A stretch of DNA of 64,000 bases from Symsagittifera roscoffensis (taxonomy: Eukaryota > Xenacoelomorpha > Acoela > Convolutidae): contig NC_087066.1 in assembly GCF_963678635.1 (NCBI RefSeq), positions 51,143,581 through 51,207,580 of the forward strand, written 5' to 3'. Positions within the stretch are counted from its first letter, which is position 1; each line of letters opens with the position of its first letter. The notes beneath the pieces are model-generated. The model was not told the origin of the DNA. It saw nothing but the letters and a program-made list of their open reading frames with translations, and did not search any database. A program made the position numbers and the translations under genes. Below are positions 1-10,125 of the stretch, piece by piece.

Positions 1-1376
1 ATGAGGGTGTTGAATCCCTCAGAGGGAGGAAAAGGAAGCATCGGCTCCCCCCCCCCCCCCCTACAATCCGCCCATAGGATGCTATGATTGTGATGAATCA
101 CTAAGAGTGCGAAAATCCACTGTGTTGCTTATAGATTTGTCGGACTATGAAATTAGGGTCTGGTATGGTGTGCGTTGCGACTTTCAAATTCTGGACAAGT
201 TTCGAGCCTCAACCCGGGTGTTGACAGTTATATCCTGGGTCATCCCGTTCTCTGCTTTAAAATTATCGATTTTTTGATACACTGCCTAAAAGTAGATAAC
301 CACTCAAGCAGACAGGTCAGTAAGCAGATAATTAGGACAAGACTCAAATCTGATTGGCTAAAATGGAAATCAAGTGATTTAGAAAAAAATTCAGATTCGA
401 TTAGAAAATTATTTTTTTTCTCCAATCGAAATTGCTCAAATTCATTTGATATTTGAAATATTTTCATGAAAACGAAGTTGCTTTAAATTGCCCTGAAATA
501 AATCTGGTGGTTTTGTTTTTTTAAAACTTCCTTAGATAGATAAATTGAATACTTGCCTGCCTACTGTCCTGTCTGCTTACGAGTTGTTTACTCACTGCTA
601 AGTAACCGTTGTATCATCACATGCTCTAAATAAAGGTGATAGTATCAGTTGAAGTTTATATAAAGGTTTTTCAATTTGAAGAATAAATATCAAATTTCAT
701 TGTGGGAAAATTAAATTTAAGAAAAGTTGCCGGAAATGGATAGTCTTTTATCTTCGGAAAGTTGAAGGAAAAATTGGTTTCATCTACAGATAACCCTCAC
801 ATTGAGCAGCAAAAAGTTTGAACAGAAATAATTAAAGAATAATTTGCAAATTTAATATCAAAATTCTCAAAAAATTGGCAAATGCAGTAAAAATTTGGAC
901 GAAATCAGTAAATTGGTTTATTAACTTCTTCGTTTGAGCCATTCGAAAACTCAAAACTGCTGCTAGCATGAAAACCACTTCTGAACTAAAAACCACCCTT
1001 TGATTCGCACATGATTTCAATAAATGTCAATACCTATATTTTATTTTTCAGAAATTTCATCGGCTAAGACCATCACTGCAATGCTCGAGCACAGTTTTTT
1101 CAATTTGATCACTTGAGTTTTTTTTCTAGCAAAAGCTTGAAATTCATGGCACTTTGGATTTACGCAATGGGGAAGTCATAAAATTTGCAAAAAACTGAAG
1201 TCAAAGTTAATCAATTGCGCTTAAAAAATACTTTAAATTCAAACTTTTTGCGTTGTGTACAATTCAACTAAGTCTGCATAACGTTCATCGCTTCTCCGCT
1301 GAACAACATTTCCAAGCCTGCAAAAATCACACACTAGAATATCGACACTAGAATTTTTTTGTGGGTATTTTTGGGG
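1..1376. other. Gene-free AT-rich stretch
   Basis: No supportable gene. A run of C lies at about 48-61. Short open frames on both strands are AT-rich and lack domain signatures or paired splice sites. Confidence 0.6.
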
Positions 1377-1385
1377 GCGTTCAAC

Positions 1386-1851
1386 GGGGCCTAGGAAATT
1401 AGACGATAAGCAAATTAGACGGATGCTACAAAAACGAAATTAGACGAAATTTGTTTTTCACAGATCTGGCATTTTAGACGAAAAAACTATGAAAAGGAAA
1501 GGGCCAACAAAATTTTTTCTTAGGAGTCAGGTTTCACAAATACAAAAAGAACATAAAATGTCAAAATCTATCAAAAAAAATAGTTTAAATGAACATAAAA
1601 TGTCAAATCCAATTATTACAGGAGAGTTTTGAATTGAATAAATTATGCATGATTGATTTGTAAAGTATTTGGCCACCGAAACTTAACTATTGTCTGCATA
1701 CAACATTATTTTTCTCACGCAATTTGTCTGCAAACAATTTTAATCTCTCTCATATTCGTCTAACTTCTCACAGTTGCAGTTTTGCAAAATCGTCTAATTT
1801 CCTTTTAAGCACCTCCGTCTAATTTGCTTATCGTCTAATTTCTCAACCCCA
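1386..1851. mobile_element. 466-bp MITE with terminal inverted repeats and 9-bp TSD
   Basis: The left end (from 1386) and the reverse complement of the right end (to 1851) share AAATTAGACGATAAGCAAAT followed by TAGACGGA. Mismatches are confined to the outermost ten or so bases. The element is flanked by the identical 9-mer GCGTTCAAC at 1377-1385 and 1852-1860. A short element with inverted repeats, no coding capacity and a 9-bp duplication fits a non-autonomous Mutator-like (MULE) MITE. The superfamily is inferred from duplication length only. TTAGACGA-type motifs also recur internally. Confidence 0.85.
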
Positions 1852-1860
1852 GCGTTCAAC

Positions 1861-2229
1861 AGTGCCGAAATACAACAGTTCCGACAAAAGCGGGAAATTT
1901 TCATTTCAGAATAGTTTAAACGCATTTTCTAAAGAGGGGGAAATTACTGACGCTAATTATCAAAGAAAATCACTCCAATTTCGGCGCCAAAATGTCTGCA
2001 ACTGCAAATTAAACAAATATGTCACTTAAGATTGTAAACACTCGCCGTTTTATTTTTGATTGCCGCACTTAATATATTGAAATATGTTTACACCGAAGAC
2101 TTTAGTCAAGGTGTTATGGTATCGTGTAACGGGTTTTTTTTTTAATGTTGTCTGTTGTCAAGTGTCGACAAATAACGTCCACAGTTATCAATTATCATGT
2201 GGGCTGGACTATATCGCGCTATGTCACGT
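1861..2229. other. Gene-free interval
   Basis: No gene seen. The segment GTGCCGAAATACAACAG near 1862 recurs in reverse orientation around 9330-9350, so part of this interval belongs to a dispersed repeat. Confidence 0.5.
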
Positions 2230-3455
2230 GATTGCGTATGTTTGTTTCTTTATTTGTTCATCTTTATTTATTTAATTATCTGTTCTTCTATTTATTTAAT
2301 TATGTTTAGTTTGCTTATATTTATTTATAATTTATGTATGTACATATTTATTTTTGTTTATTTTTATCACGTGTTTTGTTTACTTATTTAATTATTCTTT
2401 CTTTCATTTAGTTTTGCTTTTATTATTTCTGCGTGTGTATTTATTTAATTTATTTATTTTCTTTTATTTATATTATGGGTCTGTTTGCTTAGTTATTTTC
2501 ATATATTTTTTTTCATGTCTATTTAATTATTTGTACATTTCATTTTTGCTTTTATTTATTTATTTATTTATTTATTTATGTATTTATTTATGTATTTATT
2601 TATTTATTTATGTATTGATTTATTTTTTTATTGCTTATTTATTTATCAGGTGTGTTTTGTTTATTTGTTGATATTTATTTCTATATTTATTTAATTATTC
2701 TTTCTTTCATTTAGTTTTGCTTTTATTATTTATGTATGTGTATTTATTTCATTTATTTATTTTCATTTATTCATATTATGGGTCTGTTTGTTTGGTTATT
2801 TGTTCATATATATTTTTTCATGTCTATTTAATTATTTGTACATTTCACTTTTGCTTTTATTTATTTATATATTTATTTATTTATGTATTCATTTATGTAT
2901 TTATTTATTTATTTATGTATTGATTTATTTTTTTATTGCTTATTTATTTATCAGGTGTGTTTTGTTTATTTGTTGATATTTATTTCTATATTTATTTAAT
3001 TATTCTTTCTTTCATTTAGTTTTGCTTTTATTATTTATGTATGTGTATTTATTTAATTCATTTACTTTCATTTATTTATATTATGGGTCTGTTTGTTTGG
3101 TTATTTGTTCATGAGATATATATTTTTTCATGTTAATTTAATTATTTGTACATTTCAGTTTTGCGTTTATTTATTTATTTATTTATTTATTTATGTATGT
3201 ATTTATTTATTTATGTATTGATTTATTTTTTTATTGTTTATTTATTTATCAGGTGTGTTTTGTTTATTCGTTGATATTTATTGCTATATTTATTTAATTA
3301 TTTTCTTTCATTTAGTTTTGCTTTTATTTATTATTCATGTATGTATTTATTTATTCATTTATTTATTTATGTTTATTTATTTTTGGTTTGTTCGTTCATT
3401 TGTTGGTTTGTTCGTTCATTTATTTATTTATTTAGTTAGCGTCTTTGTTGTTTGA
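2230..3455. repeat. TTTA/TATT microsatellite with ~300-bp higher-order repeat
   Basis: About 1.2 kb of TTTA-type tetranucleotide repeats with TTTATGTA interruptions. A longer segment containing CAGGTGTGTTTTGTTTATT recurs at about 2646, 2952 and 3249, with a related start near 2368. The array therefore has a higher-order period near 300 bp. Long open frames across it are low-complexity F/Y/L/I strings and are not genes. Confidence 0.9.
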
Positions 3456-3794
3456 TTGTGAAATTTTTTACTTCTTAGCTATGTAGTTAAAAGCAAAAAA
3501 TGATTTTCAATTTATTGTTCTGTTTAGGATATTTTCAGAAAGATCTGTATATCACCAATTAGCGTACAACGATTTACAGGGAACGCTGCCAACGAGATTT
3601 GTCCACTTGCTTTTGGGTTGCAGCTACATCAAAAATGATTTTAAATTATTTATTTTAAAGATTTATCTATAGTTATATCTGTCCGGTAATTAATTTTCAA
3701 ATTTGCTTTTGTATTTCTCAAAAAAGAATTTGTTGGAGCGTGGACTCAATAACGTAAAGCAAAATGTTAAATTTTATGTTACTTCTATTTTCAG
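3456..3794 (+). other. 5' flank or intron ending at a TTTTCAG acceptor
   Basis: No homology recognised. It ends with a pyrimidine-rich TATTTTCAG acceptor at about 3787-3794, seven bases before the chosen start codon of the protease ORF. At least one upstream exon, coding or leader, is therefore possible. No Rep or helicase motif is visible upstream. Confidence 0.45.
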
Positions 3795-3801
3795 TCATGT
3801 A

Positions 3802-5163
3802 ATGGAGCCATTTCGACCCACGGGCATTGCAAATGATGACAACAGTTGCTATCTCAATTCTGTTCTTCAGCTTTTGTTGTCAAGCGCTTGCATCAGAGAT
3901 CGGCTCAGTAGACTTACTGAATTTGACCATGGTGGCGTGTTAATTTCAACTGTGAAAGAGATATTTTGTCAAATGCTGTCCACAGAAAACTTTTTCATCA
4001 ATGCGTCTACTTCCAAAGTTAAAATTCTCCAGCATCTTGATTTGAATTACAGCTTCTCATATACCTATGGACATCAGCACGATGCTTCCGAGGTACTACT
4101 GTCAATTATCAATGCATTTAAATCTGAGGGCCAATGGAATTTCTTTGAAATATCGTATTCAGATAATTTCACGTGTTGTCTGTGTAATGTGTCATGGAGA
4201 AGACCTGAAACTACTTCTGCGTTAGTTTTAAGTCCTCCACGCAATGGTCAACTTCTGCAGGAGCTTGTGGTCAATCACTTCGCCAACCAAGCCGTTAATG
4301 TAACATGTCCAAATTCCACGTGTATCTCAGAAAGGGTAATAACAACTAAAGAACCAACCCATATTGCAAATACTGTTATTTTGCTGATTGCGCGTTACAT
4401 GTTTGTCGCTGGCAATCGCGTTTACTCTAGAGCAGAAGTCACAATTGGTGAAACAATCGAAATTGGTGGATGTGATTACGGAGTAAAGGCTGCCTTTATT
4501 CACACGGGGTCTTTTGAAAACGGTCATTACTTTACTGTCATAAAAACCGCTCATGAGTACCTTTGCGTTAACGATTGCACCATATCGCACCACCATGTCC
4601 CTGATTGGGGTTGTGCTTATGTTATTCTTTGTGAAAAGAAAGATATGTATCCAACACCCGCTGCCAATATTATGCTGCTGGACAATTTATCAAATAACAC
4701 TTGTGGTAATGTTAAAAAATTAACAAAGTCAAAGATGGATCGGAAAGTGTACCAGGCAGAATGGGCACGAACGAAGCGCGAGAAGGCGAAGACAATAAAC
4801 CACACAAATAGTTTGTCGCAAAATTCAGTTCCCAGTCACGTGGATCTAACACCAGTCTCCATTGAGTTTGATTTGGCGGCCACGATTTTTGATAAAAAGA
4901 ACTCAAAAAGAGAATACAATCGGCAGCGTTTGAAACGTTTGCGTAAGAGTCCAACTTTTGTGGAGCAAGAGCGCGTATCACAGCGAAAAGATTCCATTGG
5001 TCAAGTGCGAACTGACCGCAAGCAAGAATATAATCGACAGCGATTGAGCAAATTACGAGTTTTGCCAAATTTCAAAGAACACCAACACTTGTCAAGAAGT
5101 AACGAACAATATAAGTTTCTAAAGACAAATGTTGTTAAACAACATTTCCGAAATAACCCCTAG
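3802..5163 (+). CDS. Ubiquitin-specific-protease-like (C19) protein with C-terminal basic repeats
   Basis: The predicted product has about 453 residues from the ATG at 3802, just after a TTTTCAG acceptor; the frame is open back to 3703. It shows a USP Cys box (IANDDNSCYLNSVLQLL, nucleophile Cys16), a His box (GSFENGHYF, His242) and a following NDC with Asp258, giving a plausible Cys-His-Asp triad. A CxxC (TCCLC) and a CPNSTC pair resemble the USP zinc-binding fingers. After the catalytic domain come repeats of the type EYNRQRLxxLRxxPxF (from about residue 366), as seen in proteins of Helitron-like transposons. At about 290 residues the catalytic domain is short for the family. TAG at 5161-5163 ends the ORF 12 bases before a consensus donor. 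Transposon origin is inferred from the neighbours. Confidence 0.8.
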   Translation: MEPFRPTGIANDDNSCYLNSVLQLLLSSACIRDRLSRLTEFDHGGVLISTVKEIFCQMLSTENFFINASTSKVKILQHLDLNYSFSYTYGHQHDASEVLLSIINAFKSEGQWNFFEISYSDNFTCCLCNVSWRRPETTSALVLSPPRNGQLLQELVVNHFANQAVNVTCPNSTCISERVITTKEPTHIANTVILLIARYMFVAGNRVYSRAEVTIGETIEIGGCDYGVKAAFIHTGSFENGHYFTVIKTAHEYLCVNDCTISHHHVPDWGCAYVILCEKKDMYPTPAANIMLLDNLSNNTCGNVKKLTKSKMDRKVYQAEWARTKREKAKTINHTNSLSQNSVPSHVDLTPVSIEFDLAATIFDKKNSKREYNRQRLKRLRKSPTFVEQERVSQRKDSIGQVRTDRKQEYNRQRLSKLRVLPNFKEHQHLSRSNEQYKFLKTNVVKQHFRNNP

Positions 5164-5175
5164 TACGAACCCCCA

Positions 5176-5264
5176 GTAAGTGTGTCAGAAGGTAACTGTA
5201 ACCAGTACGATAAGCTTAATGTACTATATGTAAATGTGTTTTTGAAGCTTTCTTTGTTGTTTAG
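5176..5264 (+). other. Phase-0 intron linking protease and endonuclease ORFs
   Basis: A consensus donor GTAAGT begins at 5176 and a TTGTTTAG acceptor ends at 5264. Splicing keeps the protease frame (codon boundary at 5175) in register with the endonuclease frame (5265 onwards). Apart from TAG at 5161-5163, the two ORFs would then be one continuous coding region. Confidence 0.7.
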
Positions 5265-5276
5265 GTAACAACAGAG

Positions 5277-5984
5277 ATGGAACGCTTGCGTTGCACAAAA
5301 GTATTGGAACTCCCTTTTGAGCTGCATCTTGCGGACGAGTACAATGCCTCCGTGTACTATCAAAACATTCAAAGCTTGAGGTCAAATTTTGCAGTTTTTG
5401 CGACAGACGAAAGTTTATACCGATGTCATTTTATTTTCCTTGTGGAAACTTGGATGAATAGCACAGATTCTTCAGATTCGTTTAGCATTCAAGGATTTAA
5501 CATGGATCGTGATGACTTTGAATACAACGTTTCGTCGAGCAGACAACACACTGGTATTGTTTGCTACATCAAGAGTGACATTTATGCTGAATGTGATGTT
5601 CACTTTTTGATGTATCAAAATGTTCAATTCTGCATCGTTCGTCGTCACCTCTCTGTATTGATATGCGTGCACAGACGTCGCTCTGCGACTACTGACTCTC
5701 AACTGCGAACTGCCTTGCGATATTGTCTGGATATGTACACTTGCAACGAGGTTGCCACTGTTATGTTTGGAGATTTTAATGAGAATGTGTTGATGCAGTG
5801 TAGTCTTCCACGGTTTTTGCTTGATGGATGGTCACTGCGCTCACTAATCGCGCAACCAACTACAAACGATAATACATGTTTAGATCATGTTTATTCCAAC
5901 CTGTTGGAGACAAATGTATGCGTATACGAAAGCATTGTTAGTTTTCATAAACCTATTTTATTTTCTTTCACTATCCTTAATTGA
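5277..5984 (+). CDS. Exonuclease-endonuclease-phosphatase (APE-like) endonuclease
   Basis: A 235-aa product with EEP motifs in order: the N-terminal QNIQSLRSN strand, LVETWM with catalytic Glu57, GDFNEN with Asp166/Asn168, LDHVYSN, and a terminal VSFHKPI with His224. In canonical EEP enzymes the last motif is S-D-H, so Phe223 replaces the usual Asp. Known EEP enzymes cut DNA or phosphodiesters; in Helentrons and LINEs such domains nick target DNA. The ATG at 5277 is only the first Met of an exon whose frame is open from the acceptor at 5264. The domain may therefore be the C-terminal half of a protease-endonuclease polyprotein. Confidence 0.8.
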   Translation: MERLRCTKVLELPFELHLADEYNASVYYQNIQSLRSNFAVFATDESLYRCHFIFLVETWMNSTDSSDSFSIQGFNMDRDDFEYNVSSSRQHTGIVCYIKSDIYAECDVHFLMYQNVQFCIVRRHLSVLICVHRRRSATTDSQLRTALRYCLDMYTCNEVATVMFGDFNENVLMQCSLPRFLLDGWSLRSLIAQPTTNDNTCLDHVYSNLLETNVCVYESIVSFHKPILFSFTILN

Positions 5985-6098
5985 TTGTTGATTTATCTGA
6001 TGTCTAGCTTTCTATTAAGAAGCTGTGGAGTCTGTCGATTAGTGTGTTTCCCTTGGAATGTTTTATTTTTTTTTGCGTTTAAGAAACTTGTTGATAAA

Positions 6099-7376
6099 AT
6101 GGATGGGCCAACTACACCCAAGCGTGCCAGATTAGACAATGCAAGTTCAGCAGCACAATCGCCCGCGAGTCCATCGAATTCGCCGACATGTGGTTTCTTA
6201 CATGCAGTGAAAGGGTTGCGAGAAAAGGGAGCAAACTCCTTCTTTGAATTTCACATACAAACAGAAAACGACGTTCTGCGAGGTCTGTGTTTTGACAAAT
6301 CAAAACACAGCGTATTTATGAAATACTCATCCGAGAAGACACGCGTTTCAATAAGCGCGGCACCAAAATCGGATAAACGGGATCCAGGCCAAATGGTACT
6401 GATGGTTGGCAGTTATACCAAAGTCAGTGGAACGTCGTCTGTACAGCATTTATGGCAAAAATTTGAAAATCCCAATTTGGTGCGTGCAGTATTCTTCTTA
6501 CACGTATATATCCTTTATTGAGGTGGGAATATATATTTATGTTTAGCCCATTGTTTAGATCACTGATTTTTCAAATATGGATGCACTTGTCGACAGGGAA
6601 GTTGCTTTTGACTGCGTAATTATAAGCAGAAAAGTAGAGCATCTCCCTAATCACGAGTTGAATGAATTGCAAGTTGCCACCAAGACTGGTGAAAGGGTGA
6701 CTGTCAATGTCTGGGACCCTATACATGACATCCACACGCCGTCAACCATTGTCACAGTAGACGGTCGCGTGAAACTCTTCAACGAAGAACCTGTCGTTAA
6801 CGTGAGTTCTTGCTAAATCAACTTTTTATATATTTTGCATATGTTTTCTGATATTCAATTCAGGCTCTTTCGATTGTCCCAACAATGGACTCCAATGGCG
6901 AATTCGAAAAGGTGAAAGAAACACTTGCCGATGATGCTGTCTCTCGTGTTACCGAAGTTGTCCAAGTTGTGTCGTGGGGCATGCATTCAACAATCGAACC
7001 ACGACACCTGCTCCTCGTGCAACATCAAAAATGTTGAAGTCATTGAACTTAGCAAAGTGTGTAATTCAGACAATGCTTTTGTATTGCATTGAAAACTATT
7101 GTATCGTTGTTGAATAAAAACTGAAATCATTTTCGGTTGCAGGGAAAAGTTCTGAAGTGCAAGAATCCGGCATGTGGACTTGTCAGTCGGGCGCCAACGC
7201 CAAAAGATGTTGCACACGTTGTTATTAGTGACAAACGCCGGTTTCTGATAGATTTAAATCTTTTTCCCGCTCCATGCACAAACGAAGTAAGCCTGTCTGA
7301 GTTCTTTCTCGAGAACCCGTCCATTACGCTCGAGTTCACCCAAGGCGTTGTATCACGTTTACACACCGCCTATTAG
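6099..7376 (+). CDS. RPA-like single-strand DNA-binding protein (four exons, one frame disruption)
   Basis: Exons read 6099-6479, 6559-6801, 6864-7056 and 7143-7376, all separated by phase-0 introns of 62-86 nt with GT...AG borders. The start MDGPTTPKRARLD is Lys/Arg- and Ser/Pro-rich. The middle resembles OB-fold segments (AFDCVIISRKV, VTVNVWD, TIVTVDGRVKLF). A C-terminal zinc ribbon is visible as CSSC in exon 3 and CKNPAC in exon 4, as in the large RPA subunit and Helitron-encoded RPA proteins. In exon 3 the frame used at 6864-6980 differs by one base from the frame of the CSSC motif at 7009. There is thus a frameshift, a sequence error or an unrecognised splice. The last exon ends at 7374-7376. 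Role inferred: ssDNA protection during rolling-circle-type transposition. Confidence 0.7.
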
Positions 7377-7575
7377 TAGTACGCTTAAGACTGCTTTACA
7401 CTTTCTGGATGTCTAGTTGTAGACAAATTTTTGTTATGTCTCTCAAATGTACTCAAATCGTTCAAATGTACCTTGTTATATTTTTGATTGACTAGCAGTA
7501 GATGAGTTCTTTGTGATAATTTTCTTTGAATCTTTTTTGAAATTTACCATTACTGCATTTTATTCATTCTCTTAG

Positions 7576-7674
7576 AGGGTCACAGTTGACAATGCAGGTC
7601 ACGTCGAAGAGTACGAGCATTTTGGACTACGTGTTTTAAGCATTTACAATCTGTTTTAATGTACGACCAATAAA
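7576..7674 (+). other. Possible terminal exon and AATAAA poly(A) signal
   Basis: After a TCTCTTAG acceptor (ending 7575) a short frame reads RVTVDNAGHVEEYEHF and ends at TAA 7657-7659. AATAAA lies at 7669-7674. It could be spliced in phase 0 from a consensus GTAAGC donor at 7287, giving an alternative RPA C-terminus. Without that splice it is simply part of the 3' UTR. The poly(A) signal plausibly ends the transcript either way. Confidence 0.45.
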
Positions 7675-7791
7675 TTTTACACCTTAATTCTTAAAAAAAA
7701 ACATTTTCAATTCTTCCCTTGCCATTCTGAACAGGTGGTTACAAAGTTTTAGCTAGTCACTGTATGATTTTCTGCCAGCAGCTCAACTGGT

Positions 7792-8687
7792 CTGTGTATA
7801 CTTGTATTAGGTACACAGTTACTCTATTTCAACTTTTGTGTATACTTGTATTAGGTACACTGTAGTTTCAATCAACTGGTCTGTGTATACTTGTATTAGG
7901 TACAGTTTTTTTTTCAACTGCTGTGTATACTTGTATTAGGTACACTGTAGCTTCAATCAATTGATCTGTGTATACTTGTATTAGGTACACAGTTATTCTA
8001 TTTCAACTTTTGTGTATACTTGTATTAGGTACACTGTAGTTTCAATCAACTGGTCTGTGTATACTTGTATTAGGTACAGTTTTTTTTCAACTGCTGTGTA
8101 TACTTGTATTAGGTACACTGTAGTTTCAATCAACTGATCTGTGTATACTTGTATTAGGTACACAGTTATTCTATTTCAACTTTTGTGTATACTTGTATTA
8201 GGTACACTGTAGTTTCAATTAACTGGTCTGTGTATACTTGTATTAGGTACAGTTTTTTTTCAACTGCTGTGTATACTTGTATTAGGTACACTGTAGTTTC
8301 AATCAACTGATCTGTGTATACTTGTATTAGGTACACAGTTATTCTATTTCAACTTTTGTGTATACTTGTATTAGGTACACTGTAGTTTCAATCAACTGGT
8401 CTGTGTATACTTGTATTAGGTACACAGTTTTTTCTCAACTGCTGTGTATACTTGTATTAGGTACACTGTAGTTTCAATCAACTGGTCTGTGTATACTTGT
8501 ATTAGGTACACAGTTTTTCTATTTCAACTGCTGTGTATACTTGTATTAGGTACACTGTAGTTTCAATCAACTGATCGTGTATACTTGTATTAGGTACACA
8601 GTTTCTTTAGTTTAACTGATCTGTGTATACTTGTAATAGGTACACTGTAGTTTCAATTAACTGGTCTGTGTATACTTATATTAGGTG
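7792..8687. repeat. Palindromic minisatellite, 21 cores
   Basis: Twenty-one copies of the core TGTATACTTGTATTAGGTAC, each an imperfect palindrome (outer GTGTA/TACAC), are separated by short spacers of alternating type. Four spacer types alternate in order, making a higher-order unit of about 172-174 bp repeated at least three times before the order breaks down near 8390. The last two cores are diverged. Confidence 0.95.
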
Positions 8688-8734
8688 TAAAACAGGAGGC
8701 GTTTTGCTACACATACAAACACAATCTTTTGTAT

Positions 8735-9195
8735 TTTATTATAGCTATAGAAATTGATCTACAATGCGTAAGTATGACATTTAGTTCTACGATTGTTATT
8801 TCAGGTCCTTTGTCAATATTTCAGGCTCTATGTCAATATAGCAAAATTTTGGTGTATATATGTGTTAGTAAGATTTTTAGTTCTACAATGTTTATTCAGG
8901 CTCTTTGTCGATATAGCAAAATATTGGTGTTAGTACGATTTTAGCTCTAGAATTGTTATTTCAGGCTCTTCGTCTATATAGCAATATTTTAGCGTATACA
9001 TGTGTTAGTACCATTTTTAGTTCTAGAAGTGTTATTTTATGATCTTCGTTGATATATCAAAAATTTAACCTATACATGTGTTAGTACGATTTTTAGTTCT
9101 AGAACTGTTATTTCAGGCTCTTTCTCGATATAGCAAAATTTTGGTGTATACATGTATTAGTACGATTTTTTGTTCTAGAACTGTTATTCTTCAAT
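8735..9195. repeat. Degenerate tandem repeat, period ~75 bp
   Basis: A segment containing TTAGTTCTAGAACTGTT, then TTTCAGGCTCTTTGTCGATA and a TGTATACATGTGTTAGTACG tail recurs about six times (starts near 8779, 8876, 8939, 9015, 9090, 9167). Small open frames here follow the repeat and are not genes. Confidence 0.85.
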
Positions 9196-9254
9196 TATTA
9201 GTTGTTCAAGTTGTTTGGTTTTTGCTTCAGTTTCTATGCCTTCGGTGTATTGCG

Positions 9255-10125
9255 CGTAGCGCCTATGTTCATATTTTCGGCACTGTTGAGCAAAGTTTTC
9301 ATTTTCGGCACTATTGAACTAATTTTTTTCGGCTCTGTTGTATTTCGGCACTCTTGTACTGCCCCGTTTTTTTTACTTATTGCGCCCACATTTCTACTTA
9401 TTTACCAAACATTCTCTGTTTTTCGAGCCTAATTCCCGAAATCCCGGTTAGCCGAAAAAGATGAAATATTCTTGATAAGTTAATTAGCAACAAAACAAAA
9501 CTTGACTAAAAGAGCAAAACTGTCACAAAATTTGGAGTACTTTTATTGGAATGGTAAAACTATCGTGATTTTTTTTGGAACTTAGCCAACCAAAAATCCA
9601 ATAGACTCGAAATGATTTCTATTCGTAAAAGCTTTGATTTCATGGAATTAGAAAGCGATAAGAAATGCGACTATTTTAATTACGCATTTTTTCGGCTATC
9701 TGGGAACAATTTTTTTTCGGCTATCCGGGATTAATTTTTTTTCGGCTACCCAATAAGTATTTACTTTTGATTATCAGGGAATAAATATTTATTCGGTTAT
9801 CCATTAAAAAAGAAATAAGAGCAATTTTATATGTGTCTTCAGATGGACTCAGGGAGCAGACGACAAAAAATTGTTCAAATCCTCAAATTTCTAGCCTAAA
9901 TTTTATCAAATATTTGCCTCCGTGTCACGAAGTTTTGTTAAAATAGGATCTTTACAGCGTTTCGGGATAGCTCAAATTTAGGTGTGGATCGAATTGGATC
10001 AATTGGCTATCGGGAGCAAGAAATATTTCCGGAAAAAAATCGGCAATCCGAGAAAGAATTTAATTTTGGGCTATAGGGGAACAAATTTATTTTTCGGCTG
10101 TCCGGGTATTCGGCTACGTAAAAAA
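9255..10125. repeat. Cluster of short CGGCACT and CGGCTATCCGGG motifs
   Basis: TTCGGCACT-type motifs occur four times at 9275-9355. A CCCGGTTAGCCGAAAAA segment at 9444-9460 is inverted relative to TTTTTCGGCTATCCGGG at about 9714-9731 and related motifs at 9690, 9740 and 10095-10115. The arrangement suggests a decayed foldback element or nested short repeats. No gene is seen. Confidence 0.5.

Noticed and set aside
2084-3455. Six overlapping plus-strand ORFs of 60-105 codons
   Set aside because: They are Phe/Tyr/Leu/Ile strings from the TTTA repeat and have no coding character.
7680-8700. Helitron 3' terminus (hairpin plus CTRR)
   Set aside because: Many hairpins occur in the minisatellite, but no single hairpin followed by CTRR at an AT target could be singled out.
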